Source: SELP01 sp035969385
GTDB lineage: Bacteria > Pseudomonadota > Alphaproteobacteria > Rhodobacterales > Rhodobacteraceae
Assembly: GCF_035969385.1 (NCBI RefSeq)
Contig: NZ_JAYKKJ010000001.1
Location: 62,001 to 126,000, forward strand
Reading direction: 5' to 3'
Length of the DNA: 64,000 nucleotides
Below are positions 33,356-41,431 of the stretch, piece by piece. Numbering within the stretch: position 1 is the stretch's first letter; each line of letters starts with the position of its first letter. The notes under the pieces were generated by a model. That model searched no databases, was not told the origin of the DNA, and saw only the letters and a program-made list of their open reading frames with translations. The position numbers were made by a program, and so were the translations under genes.

Positions 33356-33954
33356 CAGTTTCGGCACTCTTGCTCTTGTGTGTGGGCTGGGCCATCGCCG
33401 CTGGTAGCCCCGGCCCCGCAACGCTCGCAATTTCTGGAACCTCCATGGCGCATGGCCGTCGCGCCGGATTGGCGATCGCGTCGGGTGTCCTGACCGGATC
33501 GGCGATCTGGGGCATTGCAGCCGCCTTGGGGCTTAGCGCCGTGATGATGGCAAATTCGTGGGTGGCCGAGGTGCTGCGCTATTTCGGGGCTGCATATCTC
33601 TTGTTCCTTGCGGTCAGATCCCTGCGCTCCGCAATGCGTCCCAAGTCGCTTGAAGCGACCGCCCGGAAAGACCGGCTTTATCTCAAAGGCGCGCTTATTC
33701 ATCTGACCAATCCAAAGGCGATCTTTGCCTGGGGTTCCGTCTTTGCGATCGCCGTTCCTGTCGGGGCAAGCCCGGCTGTGATCTGGGAGGTCTATGCCGC
33801 CATGATTTCAACCTCCGCCACCGTGTTTCTGGGCTACGCGATCCTGTTTTCCAATCCGGCCATCGCGCGGGGATACAAACGTCTGCGCCGCTGGTTCGAA
33901 TTCGCCTTTGCCGGGCTGTTTGGCGCCGCATCGGTCAAGGTCTTCGTCGGGTAG
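33352..33954 (+). CDS. LysE/RhtB family exporter
   Basis: A 200-residue inner-membrane amino-acid/metabolite exporter. The family motif SPGPATLAISGTSMAHGRRAG lies at residues about 19-39, and about six hydrophobic segments can be counted, with FLKGALIHLTNPKAIF-like sequence (LKGALIHLTNPKAIFAW) in the middle. The substrate is unknown. The ATG overlaps the stop of pdxJ (ATGA), and acpS follows after 9 bp, so it is inserted in the pdxJ-acpS operon. Confidence 0.85.
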   Translation: MTVSALLLLCVGWAIAAGSPGPATLAISGTSMAHGRRAGLAIASGVLTGSAIWGIAAALGLSAVMMANSWVAEVLRYFGAAYLLFLAVRSLRSAMRPKSLEATARKDRLYLKGALIHLTNPKAIFAWGSVFAIAVPVGASPAVIWEVYAAMISTSATVFLGYAILFSNPAIARGYKRLRRWFEFAFAGLFGAASVKVFVG

Positions 33955-33963
33955 GGGTAGATC

Positions 33964-34386
33964 ATGATCCTTGGCATCGGCACTGACCTTGCGAACATCG
34001 ACCGGATTGCCGGGACGCTGGATCGGTTCGGCGACCGGTTTCGCAACCGTGTCTTTACCGAGGTCGAACAGCGCAAGGCCGAGCGCCGCAAGGATGTTGC
34101 CGGAACCTACGCCAAGCGTTGGGCCGCGAAAGAGGCCTGCTCCAAGGCGCTGGGCACGGGCCTGCGCATGGGGATTTCATGGAAGGATATGGCGGTGACC
34201 AACCTGCGCAGCGGCCAGCCCGTGATGCATGTGACCGGCTGGGCCAAAGAACGGCTGGACAGCATGACCCCACCGGGGCACGAGGCGATCATCCACGTCA
34301 CCCTGACCGACGATCACCCCTGGGCGCAGGCCTTTGTGGTGATCGAGGCGCGACCCCTTGCCGCCCAGAATGGGGGCAAAGCTTGA
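33964..34386 (+). CDS. acpS: Holo-[acyl-carrier-protein] synthase
   Basis: Attaches 4'-phosphopantetheine from CoA to acyl carrier protein. Signature segments are MILGIGTDLANIDRI (Asp8-type metal ligand), FTEVEQRKAERR and YAKRWAAKEACSKALGTG with the metal-binding Glu. Length 140 is usual. It lies 51 bp before lepB in the same direction. Confidence 0.93.
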   Translation: MILGIGTDLANIDRIAGTLDRFGDRFRNRVFTEVEQRKAERRKDVAGTYAKRWAAKEACSKALGTGLRMGISWKDMAVTNLRSGQPVMHVTGWAKERLDSMTPPGHEAIIHVTLTDDHPWAQAFVVIEARPLAAQNGGKA

Positions 34387-34437
34387 CTCCGGCACGCCCG
34401 CCCCGCATGTAGCGCGAAATTCAACGAAGGATGCATC

Positions 34438-35283
34438 ATGTCTGACGAAGTGCAGGGGTCCGGACTGTTCGAGACCATCAAGGAAACCGTGAAAACGGTT
34501 GTCTACGCCCTGTTGATCGCGGGCGTGTTCAGAACCTTCCTGTTCCAGCCGTTCTGGATCCCGTCGGGGTCGATGAAAGACACGCTGCTGATCGGGGATT
34601 TCCTTTTTGTCAACAAGATGGCCTACGGCTATTCCTACGCGTCTTGCCCCTCGATCCGGATCCCGGCCCTTGGACTTGATGTGGACGCCGAGGACTTCTG
34701 CGGGGTCTTCAAGGGCAGCAATGAACGCCTGTTCGGGGGAGAGCCGGAGCGGGGCGATGTTGTCGTCTTCCGGCACCCTGTCACGGGCCGCGATTTCATA
34801 AAGCGGCTGATCGGCCTGCCGGGCGACCGGATTCAGGTCACGGACGGGCGGCTGATCATCAATGACGAACCCGTGGGTCTGGAACCGGTCGGGTTGTTCG
34901 TCGAAACCTTTGAACCGCAGGGCCCGGAACGGTCCGGTCCCCGCTGCATGGAACGCAACCTGTCGCTGGGGGATGATTGTTCGAAAGAGCGGTTCATCGA
35001 AACCCTGCCCAACGGGGTAAGCCATTCCATCCTGAATATTAGGACCCAGGACACCGATAATACCGGTGTCTTCACTGTGCCCGAAGGGCAGTATTTCTTC
35101 ATGGGCGATAACCGCGACAATTCCACGGACAGTCGCGTTCTTCGGGCACAGGGCGGCGTGGGTTTCGTGAACTACGAAGACATCGTTGGCCGCGCTGACC
35201 GGATCATGTTCTCGTCGGCGGGGAATTCGATGCTGTTCTTCTGGACCTGGCGGTCTGACCGCTACTTCAAGCCGATCAACTAG
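34438..35283 (+). CDS. lepB: Signal peptidase I
   Basis: Membrane-bound serine protease that removes signal peptides from exported proteins. An N-terminal anchor (about 21-37) is followed by the catalytic Ser45 in IPSGSMKDTLLIGD and the general base Lys122 in DFIKRLIGLPGDRIQ; the C-terminal box FMGDNRDNSTDSR is complete. With an intact Ser/Lys dyad it is the working signal peptidase of the locus, in contrast to the paralogue directly downstream. Length 281. Confidence 0.95.
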   Translation: MSDEVQGSGLFETIKETVKTVVYALLIAGVFRTFLFQPFWIPSGSMKDTLLIGDFLFVNKMAYGYSYASCPSIRIPALGLDVDAEDFCGVFKGSNERLFGGEPERGDVVVFRHPVTGRDFIKRLIGLPGDRIQVTDGRLIINDEPVGLEPVGLFVETFEPQGPERSGPRCMERNLSLGDDCSKERFIETLPNGVSHSILNIRTQDTDNTGVFTVPEGQYFFMGDNRDNSTDSRVLRAQGGVGFVNYEDIVGRADRIMFSSAGNSMLFFWTWRSDRYFKPIN

Positions 35284-35293
35284 GGCCGCGCCC

Positions 35294-36334
35294 ATGGCCC
35301 GCACCGGATATTCCTTCAACCCGGTCAGGCTTATCGCTGACGGTTACGACTGGACGGGGCGCAGCGGCAGGCTGGCGTTCCTGACTATCCTTGCCGTGTC
35401 GGCCACTGCCATCGGGATGGCGGTTTGGGGTGCGGAAAATAGTCGGGCGGCGGAAATCGCGGGGTGGCTTGGCCTCGCCTTTCTGACGATCCCCAATTAC
35501 GGGCATCTCTTGCGGCGGTTGAACGATCTGGGGCAAAGCGGCTGGCTGTGGCTTCTGTCGCTGGTGCCTTATCTGAATATCCTGTTCATTCTTGCGCTTT
35601 TGCTGATGCCCGGCGGTCGGCGCAACCCGCATGAGCCGACCGGGCTGCGTGCGATCGGGTTCGCTGTCGCGGCCGGTCTGGTCGTCGTTGTCGCAAGCCG
35701 GGCCTTCTGGGCGCCCTATACCATCCCGTCGGGGTCCATGAAGCCGACCTTGCTGGTCGGGGACTACATGGTTGTGTCGCTGTTTCGACCAGCACCGGAA
35801 CGCGGCGCGGTCTATGTGTTTCGCCACCCCGCGAACGGGCAGGACTACGTCGCGCGGCTCATCGGGCTTCCGGGGGATCGGGTGCAGATCGTGGACGGTG
35901 TTGTCCATCTGAACGATGCGCCGCTGGTCCAGACCGACGCCGGCCTGTTCACCGAAGTGATGGAACCGCAGGGTCCGGCCCGCGTCTTGCCCCGCTGCTA
36001 CAACGGCGCGGTCGGGCCGGGGGCCATCTGCGAGAAACGGCTGTGGATCGAAACCCTGCCCGATGGGCGGCAGCATGGGGTCCTGAACATTGGGTCGTCG
36101 GCGATGGATAACACCGGCACCTTTACTGTCCCCGATGGCCACCTGTTCTTCCTTGGCGACAACCGCGACAATGCAACGGACAGCCGGATCGCGCCGGTCG
36201 CGGGGGGCTATGGTTTTGTGCCCGAGGACCTGATCCGGGGTCGGGCCGCGCGGGTGCTGGTTTCCACCGCCGGGCAGGGGTATCTTGAATTCTGGAACTG
36301 GCGGCCAGACCGGTTCCTGAAAGGGATCAGATGA
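35294..36334 (+). CDS. DUF805-signal peptidase I fusion without the catalytic lysine
   Basis: A 346-residue membrane protein. The first part (about 15-115) is a DUF805 domain with several helices (SGRLAFLTIL, LRRLNDLGQSGWLWLLSLVPY, ALLLMPGGRRNPHEP). A further helix leads into a signal peptidase I domain: Ser148 in IPSGSMKPTLLVGDY is present, and FLGDNRDNATDSR is complete. At the position of the general base the sequence is YVARLIGLPGD: Ala187 (GCG, 35852-35854) replaces Lys. By the known Ser/Lys mechanism it should not cleave signal peptides efficiently. It is 10 bp after lepB and overlaps rnc by 4 bp, so it is expressed with them. Confidence 0.85.
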   Translation: MARTGYSFNPVRLIADGYDWTGRSGRLAFLTILAVSATAIGMAVWGAENSRAAEIAGWLGLAFLTIPNYGHLLRRLNDLGQSGWLWLLSLVPYLNILFILALLLMPGGRRNPHEPTGLRAIGFAVAAGLVVVVASRAFWAPYTIPSGSMKPTLLVGDYMVVSLFRPAPERGAVYVFRHPANGQDYVARLIGLPGDRVQIVDGVVHLNDAPLVQTDAGLFTEVMEPQGPARVLPRCYNGAVGPGAICEKRLWIETLPDGRQHGVLNIGSSAMDNTGTFTVPDGHLFFLGDNRDNATDSRIAPVAGGYGFVPEDLIRGRAARVLVSTAGQGYLEFWNWRPDRFLKGIR

Positions 36335-37011
36335 AGCTTTCGACAGAGATGCAGGCGTTTTCGGACAGGCTTGGGCACGGGTTTTCCCGGCCCGAATTGC
36401 TTGTGCGGGCGCTGACCCATCCGTCGATGAGCTCTCCCAACCGGGACAACAACCAGCGGCTGGAATTCCTTGGAGACCGGGTGCTGGGGCTGGTCATGGC
36501 CGAGGCGCTGTTCACCGCCGACAGAGGGGCGACAGAAGGGGTGCTCGCGCCCCGATTCAACGCGCTTGTGCGCAAGGAGGCCTGCGCCGAAGTGGCCCAG
36601 CAGATCGACCTTGGCGCCGTCCTGAAACTTGGCCGGTCCGAGACGAAAAGTGGCGGACGGCGCAAGATGGCCCTTTTGGGCGACGCGATGGAGGCGGTGA
36701 TCGCCGCCGTCTATCTGGACGCGGGCTATGACGCGGCCCGCGATGTCGTGCTGGCCCTGTGGCGCGACAGGATCGACGGGGTCGAAGAAGTTGCCCAGGA
36801 CGCCAAGACCGCACTTCAGGAATGGGCGCAGGCGCGCGGCGAACAGCCCCCCCGCTATATCGAGGTCGCCCGCGAGGGTCCCGACCATTCCCCCGTATTC
36901 ACCATAGAGGTGCGCCTGCAATCGGGCGCCACGGAACAGGCCCGCGCCGGATCGAAACGGCAGGCCGAACAAAGCGCCGCGAAGGCGCTTCTTGAAAAGG
37001 TATCGAAATGA
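36331..37011 (+). CDS. rnc: Ribonuclease III
   Basis: Double-strand-specific endonuclease for rRNA and mRNA processing. The N-terminal catalytic domain has the signature NQRLEFLGDRVLGLVMAEAL with the metal-binding Glu and Asp, and GDAMEAVIAAVYLDAG with the second acidic site. A C-terminal double-stranded RNA-binding domain begins at KTALQEWAQARGEQPPRY. Length 226. It overlaps both neighbours by 4 bp, in the lepB-rnc-era order. Confidence 0.95.
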   Translation: MKLSTEMQAFSDRLGHGFSRPELLVRALTHPSMSSPNRDNNQRLEFLGDRVLGLVMAEALFTADRGATEGVLAPRFNALVRKEACAEVAQQIDLGAVLKLGRSETKSGGRRKMALLGDAMEAVIAAVYLDAGYDAARDVVLALWRDRIDGVEEVAQDAKTALQEWAQARGEQPPRYIEVAREGPDHSPVFTIEVRLQSGATEQARAGSKRQAEQSAAKALLEKVSK

Positions 37012-37928
37012 CCAACGCCCAGACCCGCGCGGGTTTCGTCGCCCTGATCGGCGAACCCAATGCCGGGAAATCCACCCTGACCAACTGGATGGTGGGGGCC
37101 AAGGTGTCCATCGTCACCCATAAGGTCCAGACGACCCGCGCCCGCATCCGGGGCGTTGCCCTGCACGGTGACACGCAGATCGTTTTCGTCGACACCCCCG
37201 GCCTGTTCCGCCCGAAACGGCGGCTGGACCGCGCGATGGTCGCCGCTGCATGGGGCGGGGTGGCCGACGCCGATGTGGTGGTCCTTCTGGTCGAAGCGCA
37301 TCGTGGCATTTCCGAGGGGGTGCAGGCCATCCTTGACGGGCTGAACGAAAAGGTCGGCAAGCGGGCGCAGGTCGCGCTTGCCATCAATAAGATCGACATG
37401 GTCAAGGCCGAGGAACTTCTGGCCCTGACCCAAAAGCTGAACGACGCCTATCCATTTGCCAAAAGCTTCATGATCTCGGCTGAAAAGGGCTATGGCTGCG
37501 AGGACCTGAAAGAGTGGCTGGCCGGGCAGATGCCGGAAAGCCCCTGGCTCTATCCCGAAGACCAGATCGCCGACCTGCCGCTGCGGATGATCGCCGCCGA
37601 AATGACCCGTGAAAAGCTGACCCTGCGGCTGCATCAGGAACTGCCCTACCAGCTGACCGTCGAGACCGAGCACTGGGAAGAGCGCAAGGACGGATCGGCC
37701 CGGGTCGATCAGGTGGTCTATGTGGCCCGCGACGGGCATAAGGGGATCGTGTTGGGCAAAAAGGGTGAAACCATCAAGGCGGTCAGCCTTGCCGCCCGCA
37801 AGGAGCTGGAAGAGTTCCTTGGCCGCAAGATCCACCTGTTCCTGCAGGTCAAGGTGCGTCCGAACTGGCTGGAAGAGGCCGAGCGTTACTCCGAGATGGG
37901 ACTGGACTTCAAGGACGGCAACGCGTGA
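37008..37928 (+). CDS. era: GTPase Era
   Basis: Essential GTPase for 16S rRNA 3'-end maturation and 30S assembly. G1 is GEPNAGKST, G3 is DTPGL, and G4 is NKIDMV. The C-terminal KH domain contains the typical GIVLGKKGETIKAVSLAAR segment, which binds the 3' end of 16S rRNA. Length 306. Translationally coupled to rnc and to the next gene by 4-bp overlaps. Confidence 0.96.
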   Translation: MTNAQTRAGFVALIGEPNAGKSTLTNWMVGAKVSIVTHKVQTTRARIRGVALHGDTQIVFVDTPGLFRPKRRLDRAMVAAAWGGVADADVVVLLVEAHRGISEGVQAILDGLNEKVGKRAQVALAINKIDMVKAEELLALTQKLNDAYPFAKSFMISAEKGYGCEDLKEWLAGQMPESPWLYPEDQIADLPLRMIAAEMTREKLTLRLHQELPYQLTVETEHWEERKDGSARVDQVVYVARDGHKGIVLGKKGETIKAVSLAARKELEEFLGRKIHLFLQVKVRPNWLEEAERYSEMGLDFKDGNA

Positions 37929-38251
37929 GGCTGACCGCCGATATCTGGGTATCGGCCTATCTCACACGGCTCCGGCTGGCCGACATCCCGGCCTTCGTGG
38001 TCAAACGGGGCGACGGCACCGCCGGGGCGGTTCTGGTCAAGCTGAACACGCTGGACGGCAAGGCATGCCTGTTCCAGCGGTCGTTCGACCTGATGACCGG
38101 CGACCGGAAATGGGTCATCCTGACCGAAGGGGACGAGGCAGACGTCGATGCCTCCGCCGCGCGGCAACGGGAATTCGACCCCGACCTCTGGCTGATCGAG
38201 GTGGAAGACCGCGCAGGGCGGCACCTGCTGGACGAACCGGGGCTGGAGTAG
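37925..38251 (+). CDS. DUF1491 family protein
   Basis: A 108-residue cytoplasmic protein of a family largely confined to alphaproteobacteria and of unknown function. It starts MRLTADIWVSAYLTRLRLAD and has the characteristic VVKRGDGTAGAVLVKLNTLD and ARQREFDPDLWLIEVED segments. It overlaps era by 4 bp and precedes recO, the usual place for this family. Confidence 0.8.
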   Translation: MRLTADIWVSAYLTRLRLADIPAFVVKRGDGTAGAVLVKLNTLDGKACLFQRSFDLMTGDRKWVILTEGDEADVDASAARQREFDPDLWLIEVEDRAGRHLLDEPGLE

Positions 38252-38290
38252 CCCCTTGCCAATCCAGCCCCGCCGGGGCCTGATACCCCA

Positions 38291-39016
38291 ATGATCGAAT
38301 GGCGTGATGAAGCTGTCCTGATCGCCGCCCGCGGGCATGGCGAAACCTCGGTGATTGTCGAGGTGCTGACGCCTGCCCATGGCCGACATGCAGGCGTGGT
38401 GCGGGGCGGGGTCAGCCGCAAGATGACCCCGGTCCTGCAGCCGGGATCGCAGATCGACGTGACGTGGAAGGCCCGTCTGGAGGATCATCTGGGCGCATTC
38501 ACGGTCGAGCCGATCCGCAGCCGGTCTGCGCTGGTGATGAACGATCGTCTGGCGCTGGCCGGCCTGACGACGGTTTGCGCCCTTTTGTCCCTGACCCTGC
38601 CTGAACGGGAACCGCATCCGGCTCTTTATGACCGGACGGTGCGGATACTGGACCTGCTGGGCCAGCCCGACCTTTGGCCGCTGGCCTATCTGCGCTGGGA
38701 AATGGACCTGCTGGAGGAGTTGGGCTTTGGGCTGGACCTGTCCGCCTGCGCCGCGACGGGGATGAACGAGGACCTGTGCTATGTCTCGCCCAAATCGGGC
38801 CGCGCGGTCAGCGCGCAGGGCGCGGGCGAATGGGCCGACCGGATGCTGCCCCTGCCGCCGGTGATGAAGGGCGAAGGCGACGCGACAGGCCCCGAGATCG
38901 TGCGGGCGCTGGGCACCACCGGGTATTTCCTTGAAAACCGGGTTCTGCATGGGCTGGGCGACCGGCCGATGCCTGCCGCGCGGGGCCGCCTGCTTGATCT
39001 GATCGCCCGCGCTTAG
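38291..39016 (+). CDS. recO: DNA repair protein RecO
   Basis: Loads RecA on SSB-coated DNA in the RecFOR pathway. The N-terminal OB-fold (MIEWRDEAVLIAARGHGETS, GRHAGVVRGGVSRKM) and the C-terminal helical region (GLDLSACAATG, YVSPKSGRAVS) fit the family. In many bacteria this region has a four-cysteine zinc site; here only part of it (Cys in SACAATG and LCYVSP) remains, which is common in this group. Its TAG shares bases with the TAA of the convergent gene (39013-39016). Confidence 0.9.
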   Translation: MIEWRDEAVLIAARGHGETSVIVEVLTPAHGRHAGVVRGGVSRKMTPVLQPGSQIDVTWKARLEDHLGAFTVEPIRSRSALVMNDRLALAGLTTVCALLSLTLPEREPHPALYDRTVRILDLLGQPDLWPLAYLRWEMDLLEELGFGLDLSACAATGMNEDLCYVSPKSGRAVSAQGAGEWADRMLPLPPVMKGEGDATGPEIVRALGTTGYFLENRVLHGLGDRPMPAARGRLLDLIARA

Positions 39017-39411
39017 GGGGCAGCGCGAAAAAGCATTTCCCGCCCGTCGTCCCCCCGCAGGATCAGGATGTCGCCCGCGACCTCCACCTCGGTCATCGCG
39101 GCCAGAGCCGACAGGAAGTTTTGTTCCTTGTCCAGATCGGGGCAGGCCATTCGGGTCGCGGCAAGGGGCCCAACCTCGAACCAAGGGTAGGGCGCGCGCT
39201 GTTCGCCGAAGAACCGGTTGCAGGGGGCTTGCCCCGCGATCTGGCCCGGTTCGGGAAATTCCACCGTTGCGGCTGCGCCAAGCGGGGCCCCGTCCAGCGT
39301 TTCAAGCTGCCAGACGGTGTCTGCCGCGCCGTAGGCCGTCAGGCTTTCATCCGGGTCGCAGGCCGCCAGAAGGAAGGGCAGCAACACAAGAGGCAGGGGT
39401 CCGGGTCTCAT
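39013..39411 (-). CDS. META-domain lipoprotein (HslJ-like)
   Basis: A 132-residue exported protein. The N-terminus MRPGPLPLVLLPFLLAAC is a good lipoprotein signal, with Cys18 as the acylation site. The mature part matches the META domain: DTVWQLETLDGAPLG, GQAPCNRFFGE (the CNRF/CN-x-F motif), ATRMACPDLDKEQNFLSAL. Two conserved Cys in the motif could form a disulfide. The role of META proteins is unclear; some relate to heat or novobiocin resistance. Confidence 0.85.
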   Translation of the reverse strand: MRPGPLPLVLLPFLLAACDPDESLTAYGAADTVWQLETLDGAPLGAAATVEFPEPGQIAGQAPCNRFFGEQRAPYPWFEVGPLAATRMACPDLDKEQNFLSALAAMTEVEVAGDILILRGDDGREMLFRAAP

Positions 39412-39532
39412 GACCGCAGCCTGCCATGCTTTGGGGGCAAAGCCCAGCAGCGACCCGATCCGGTCGCAAAAGTCTCAGACGCCGGGATATCGCCGGGCCG
39501 AAGGTGGGCGAAAGATTTGAAGTGGTTGGTCA

Positions 39533-40759
39533 ATGCTTTCCCCCCGCGCGCCCGTTTATGTCACCCATGCCCCGGTTCCCAAGATCCGCCACTTCGCGCT
39601 TCTGGCTGCGCTGGAGGCGGGGATCAGGGGGATGCTCTTGTCGGTCTGGCCGCTGGTTATCTACCGGGCATGGGGAAATGCCGAGGCGGTCAGCCTGATT
39701 TACCTGTCGGCCGGGTTTCTATCGCTTCTTTGGGGCGGGCTGGTTCCGGCGCTGGCGCGGCTCATCCCGCGCCGATGGATGACCACGGCAGCGGTAGGTC
39801 TTTACCTTCTGGGCGCGGTGCTGGGCCTGACGGGGAACACGACAGGGATCACCGCGGCACTGATTTCGACCACCCTTGGCACCGTAACCTTTCAAATCTG
39901 CCTAAGCGCTTATGTGCTGGACTATATCGCCCGCGTCGATCTAGGGCAGAACGAAAGCCTGCGACTGGTCTATAGCGCGGTGCCCTGGTCCGCCGGGCCG
40001 GTGCTTGGTGTCTGGCTGATGAATCTTTGGGCGCCGCTGCCGTTTCTGGCCGCCGCCGGGTTCGGGATTGCGTTACTGGCGGCCTTCTGGGCGCTGCGGC
40101 TCGGGGATGGCAAACAGATCACCCGCGCCCGCGCGCCCGCGCCGAACCCGGTCGCCTATCTTGGCCGCTTCGTGAAGCAACCCCGGCTGGTGGCGGGCTG
40201 GCTATTCGCGGTGATCCGGTCCTGTGGGTGGTGGGTGTTCATCGTTTACCTACCGATCTTCTGTATCGAAAACGGCCTTGGCGATCAGGCGGGGGCTGTG
40301 GCCCTGTCACTGGCCAACGGGCTCTTGTTCATCTCGGGGGCATTCCTGCGTCTGGTGCGGCGGCTGGGGGTGCGGCGGTCGGTGCAGGGCAGTTTTATCG
40401 GGGCCGGGGCGCTGTTCCTGGTCGGGGCGCTTGCCGCCGGTTGGCCATGGATCGCCTTTGGCGCATTGCTGACGGCCTCGGTCCTTCTGGTCATGCTGGA
40501 CGTCTGCGGAAGCCTGCCCTTCCTGATGGCGGTGAAACCGTCCGAGCGGACGGAAATGGCGGCGGTCTATGCCAGCTACCGGGACGTGTCGGGTATTCTG
40601 ACCCCGGCGATTGCCTGGGCGGTTCTTCTGGTGCTGCCGCTGTCCGGGGTGTTCGGGGCGACAGCCCTTGGCATGGCGGTCGCGGCGGGGTTGGCCGGGC
40701 GCATCCATCCGCGCCTTGGGGTGCCGCGCGACGGGACAAAACCATTGGCCCGAGCCTGA
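39533..40759 (+). CDS. Major facilitator superfamily transporter
   Basis: A 408-residue inner-membrane protein with about twelve hydrophobic segments in two halves split near residue 205 by a basic loop (GDGKQITRARAPAPNPVAYL). A conserved Asn-Glu pair in LDYIARVDLGQNESLRLVYS marks the middle of the first half. Starts at an ATG at 39533; no clear ribosome-binding site is visible. The substrate is unknown. It stands alone between a META lipoprotein (divergent) and the secreted DUF4189-like gene. Confidence 0.82.
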   Translation: MLSPRAPVYVTHAPVPKIRHFALLAALEAGIRGMLLSVWPLVIYRAWGNAEAVSLIYLSAGFLSLLWGGLVPALARLIPRRWMTTAAVGLYLLGAVLGLTGNTTGITAALISTTLGTVTFQICLSAYVLDYIARVDLGQNESLRLVYSAVPWSAGPVLGVWLMNLWAPLPFLAAAGFGIALLAAFWALRLGDGKQITRARAPAPNPVAYLGRFVKQPRLVAGWLFAVIRSCGWWVFIVYLPIFCIENGLGDQAGAVALSLANGLLFISGAFLRLVRRLGVRRSVQGSFIGAGALFLVGALAAGWPWIAFGALLTASVLLVMLDVCGSLPFLMAVKPSERTEMAAVYASYRDVSGILTPAIAWAVLLVLPLSGVFGATALGMAVAAGLAGRIHPRLGVPRDGTKPLARA

Positions 40760-40807
40760 TTTCGGGGCAGACTTCCCGCAGGGAAGCAGCCGGAAAAGGG
40801 GATACAG

Positions 40808-41428
40808 ATGAACCTGACACTCGCACTTGGACTTGTCGCAGGGATACATGGTGTCGGAACCGGGTCCTTGCCCGAAACCGAAACCCAGCGCCTGTTGCAG
40901 TCCGTGGATTTTCGGGGATCCGTCTCTCGGGTTCTGTACTTTGGCCCGGAAACCGAATTGATCGCGCGGTCCCAGCTTCCGGTGCCCGACAGCACATGGG
41001 CCGACTTTCAGGAAATCTTTGCCTCTGCCCCCTATTTCGGCGCTTTCGCGATCTCAAAGAGCGGCGGTTATGGTTATTCGATCGGGGTCAATTCCGCCGA
41101 AGCCGCCCGCGCCATAGCACTGGCCGAATGCCTGAATGCCAATGACAGCTGCCTGATCTACGCCGAGCTACACCCCGTCGGCTATCAGGGGATCGGCCCG
41201 GGCGAGATCGTGTTGACGACCGAGGTGGCCGACCTCTTCTTCAACCCCGGCAAGCGGCCGCCCTACATTGCCATGGCGTTCAGCCATGACGGGGCCTATT
41301 CCCTGAACTGGGGTTATGAAAGCCAAAGCGCGGCCGGGGCGGCGGCGCTGGCCGATTGCGAAACCTACCGCATCAGCCACCTGCCCGATCTTGAAGACAT
41401 GCCCTGCCTTCTGTTGCCGCTGCGCTAA
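40808..41428 (+). CDS. Secreted protein with tandem DUF4189-like repeats
   Basis: A 206-residue exported protein with a weak N-terminal signal (LTLALGLVAGIHGV). Two similar units follow: YFGAFAISKSGGYGYSIGVN..AALAEC...C (about 78-118) and YIAMAFSHDGAYSLNWGYES..ALADC...C (about 155-203). Each contains the aromatic/glycine strand, an alanine-rich helix and two cysteines, the DUF4189 pattern. Function is unknown. AGGGGATACAG lies before the ATG. Its stop is 3 bp from that of the convergent acyl-CoA dehydrogenase. Confidence 0.7.
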   Translation: MNLTLALGLVAGIHGVGTGSLPETETQRLLQSVDFRGSVSRVLYFGPETELIARSQLPVPDSTWADFQEIFASAPYFGAFAISKSGGYGYSIGVNSAEAARAIALAECLNANDSCLIYAELHPVGYQGIGPGEIVLTTEVADLFFNPGKRPPYIAMAFSHDGAYSLNWGYESQSAAGAAALADCETYRISHLPDLEDMPCLLLPLR

Positions 41429-41431
41429 GCC

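Noticed and set aside
33900..33960. Possible tRNA T-loop (GTTCGAATTC-like)
   Set aside because: It lies inside the LysE-family coding sequence and no acceptor or anticodon stem can be drawn.
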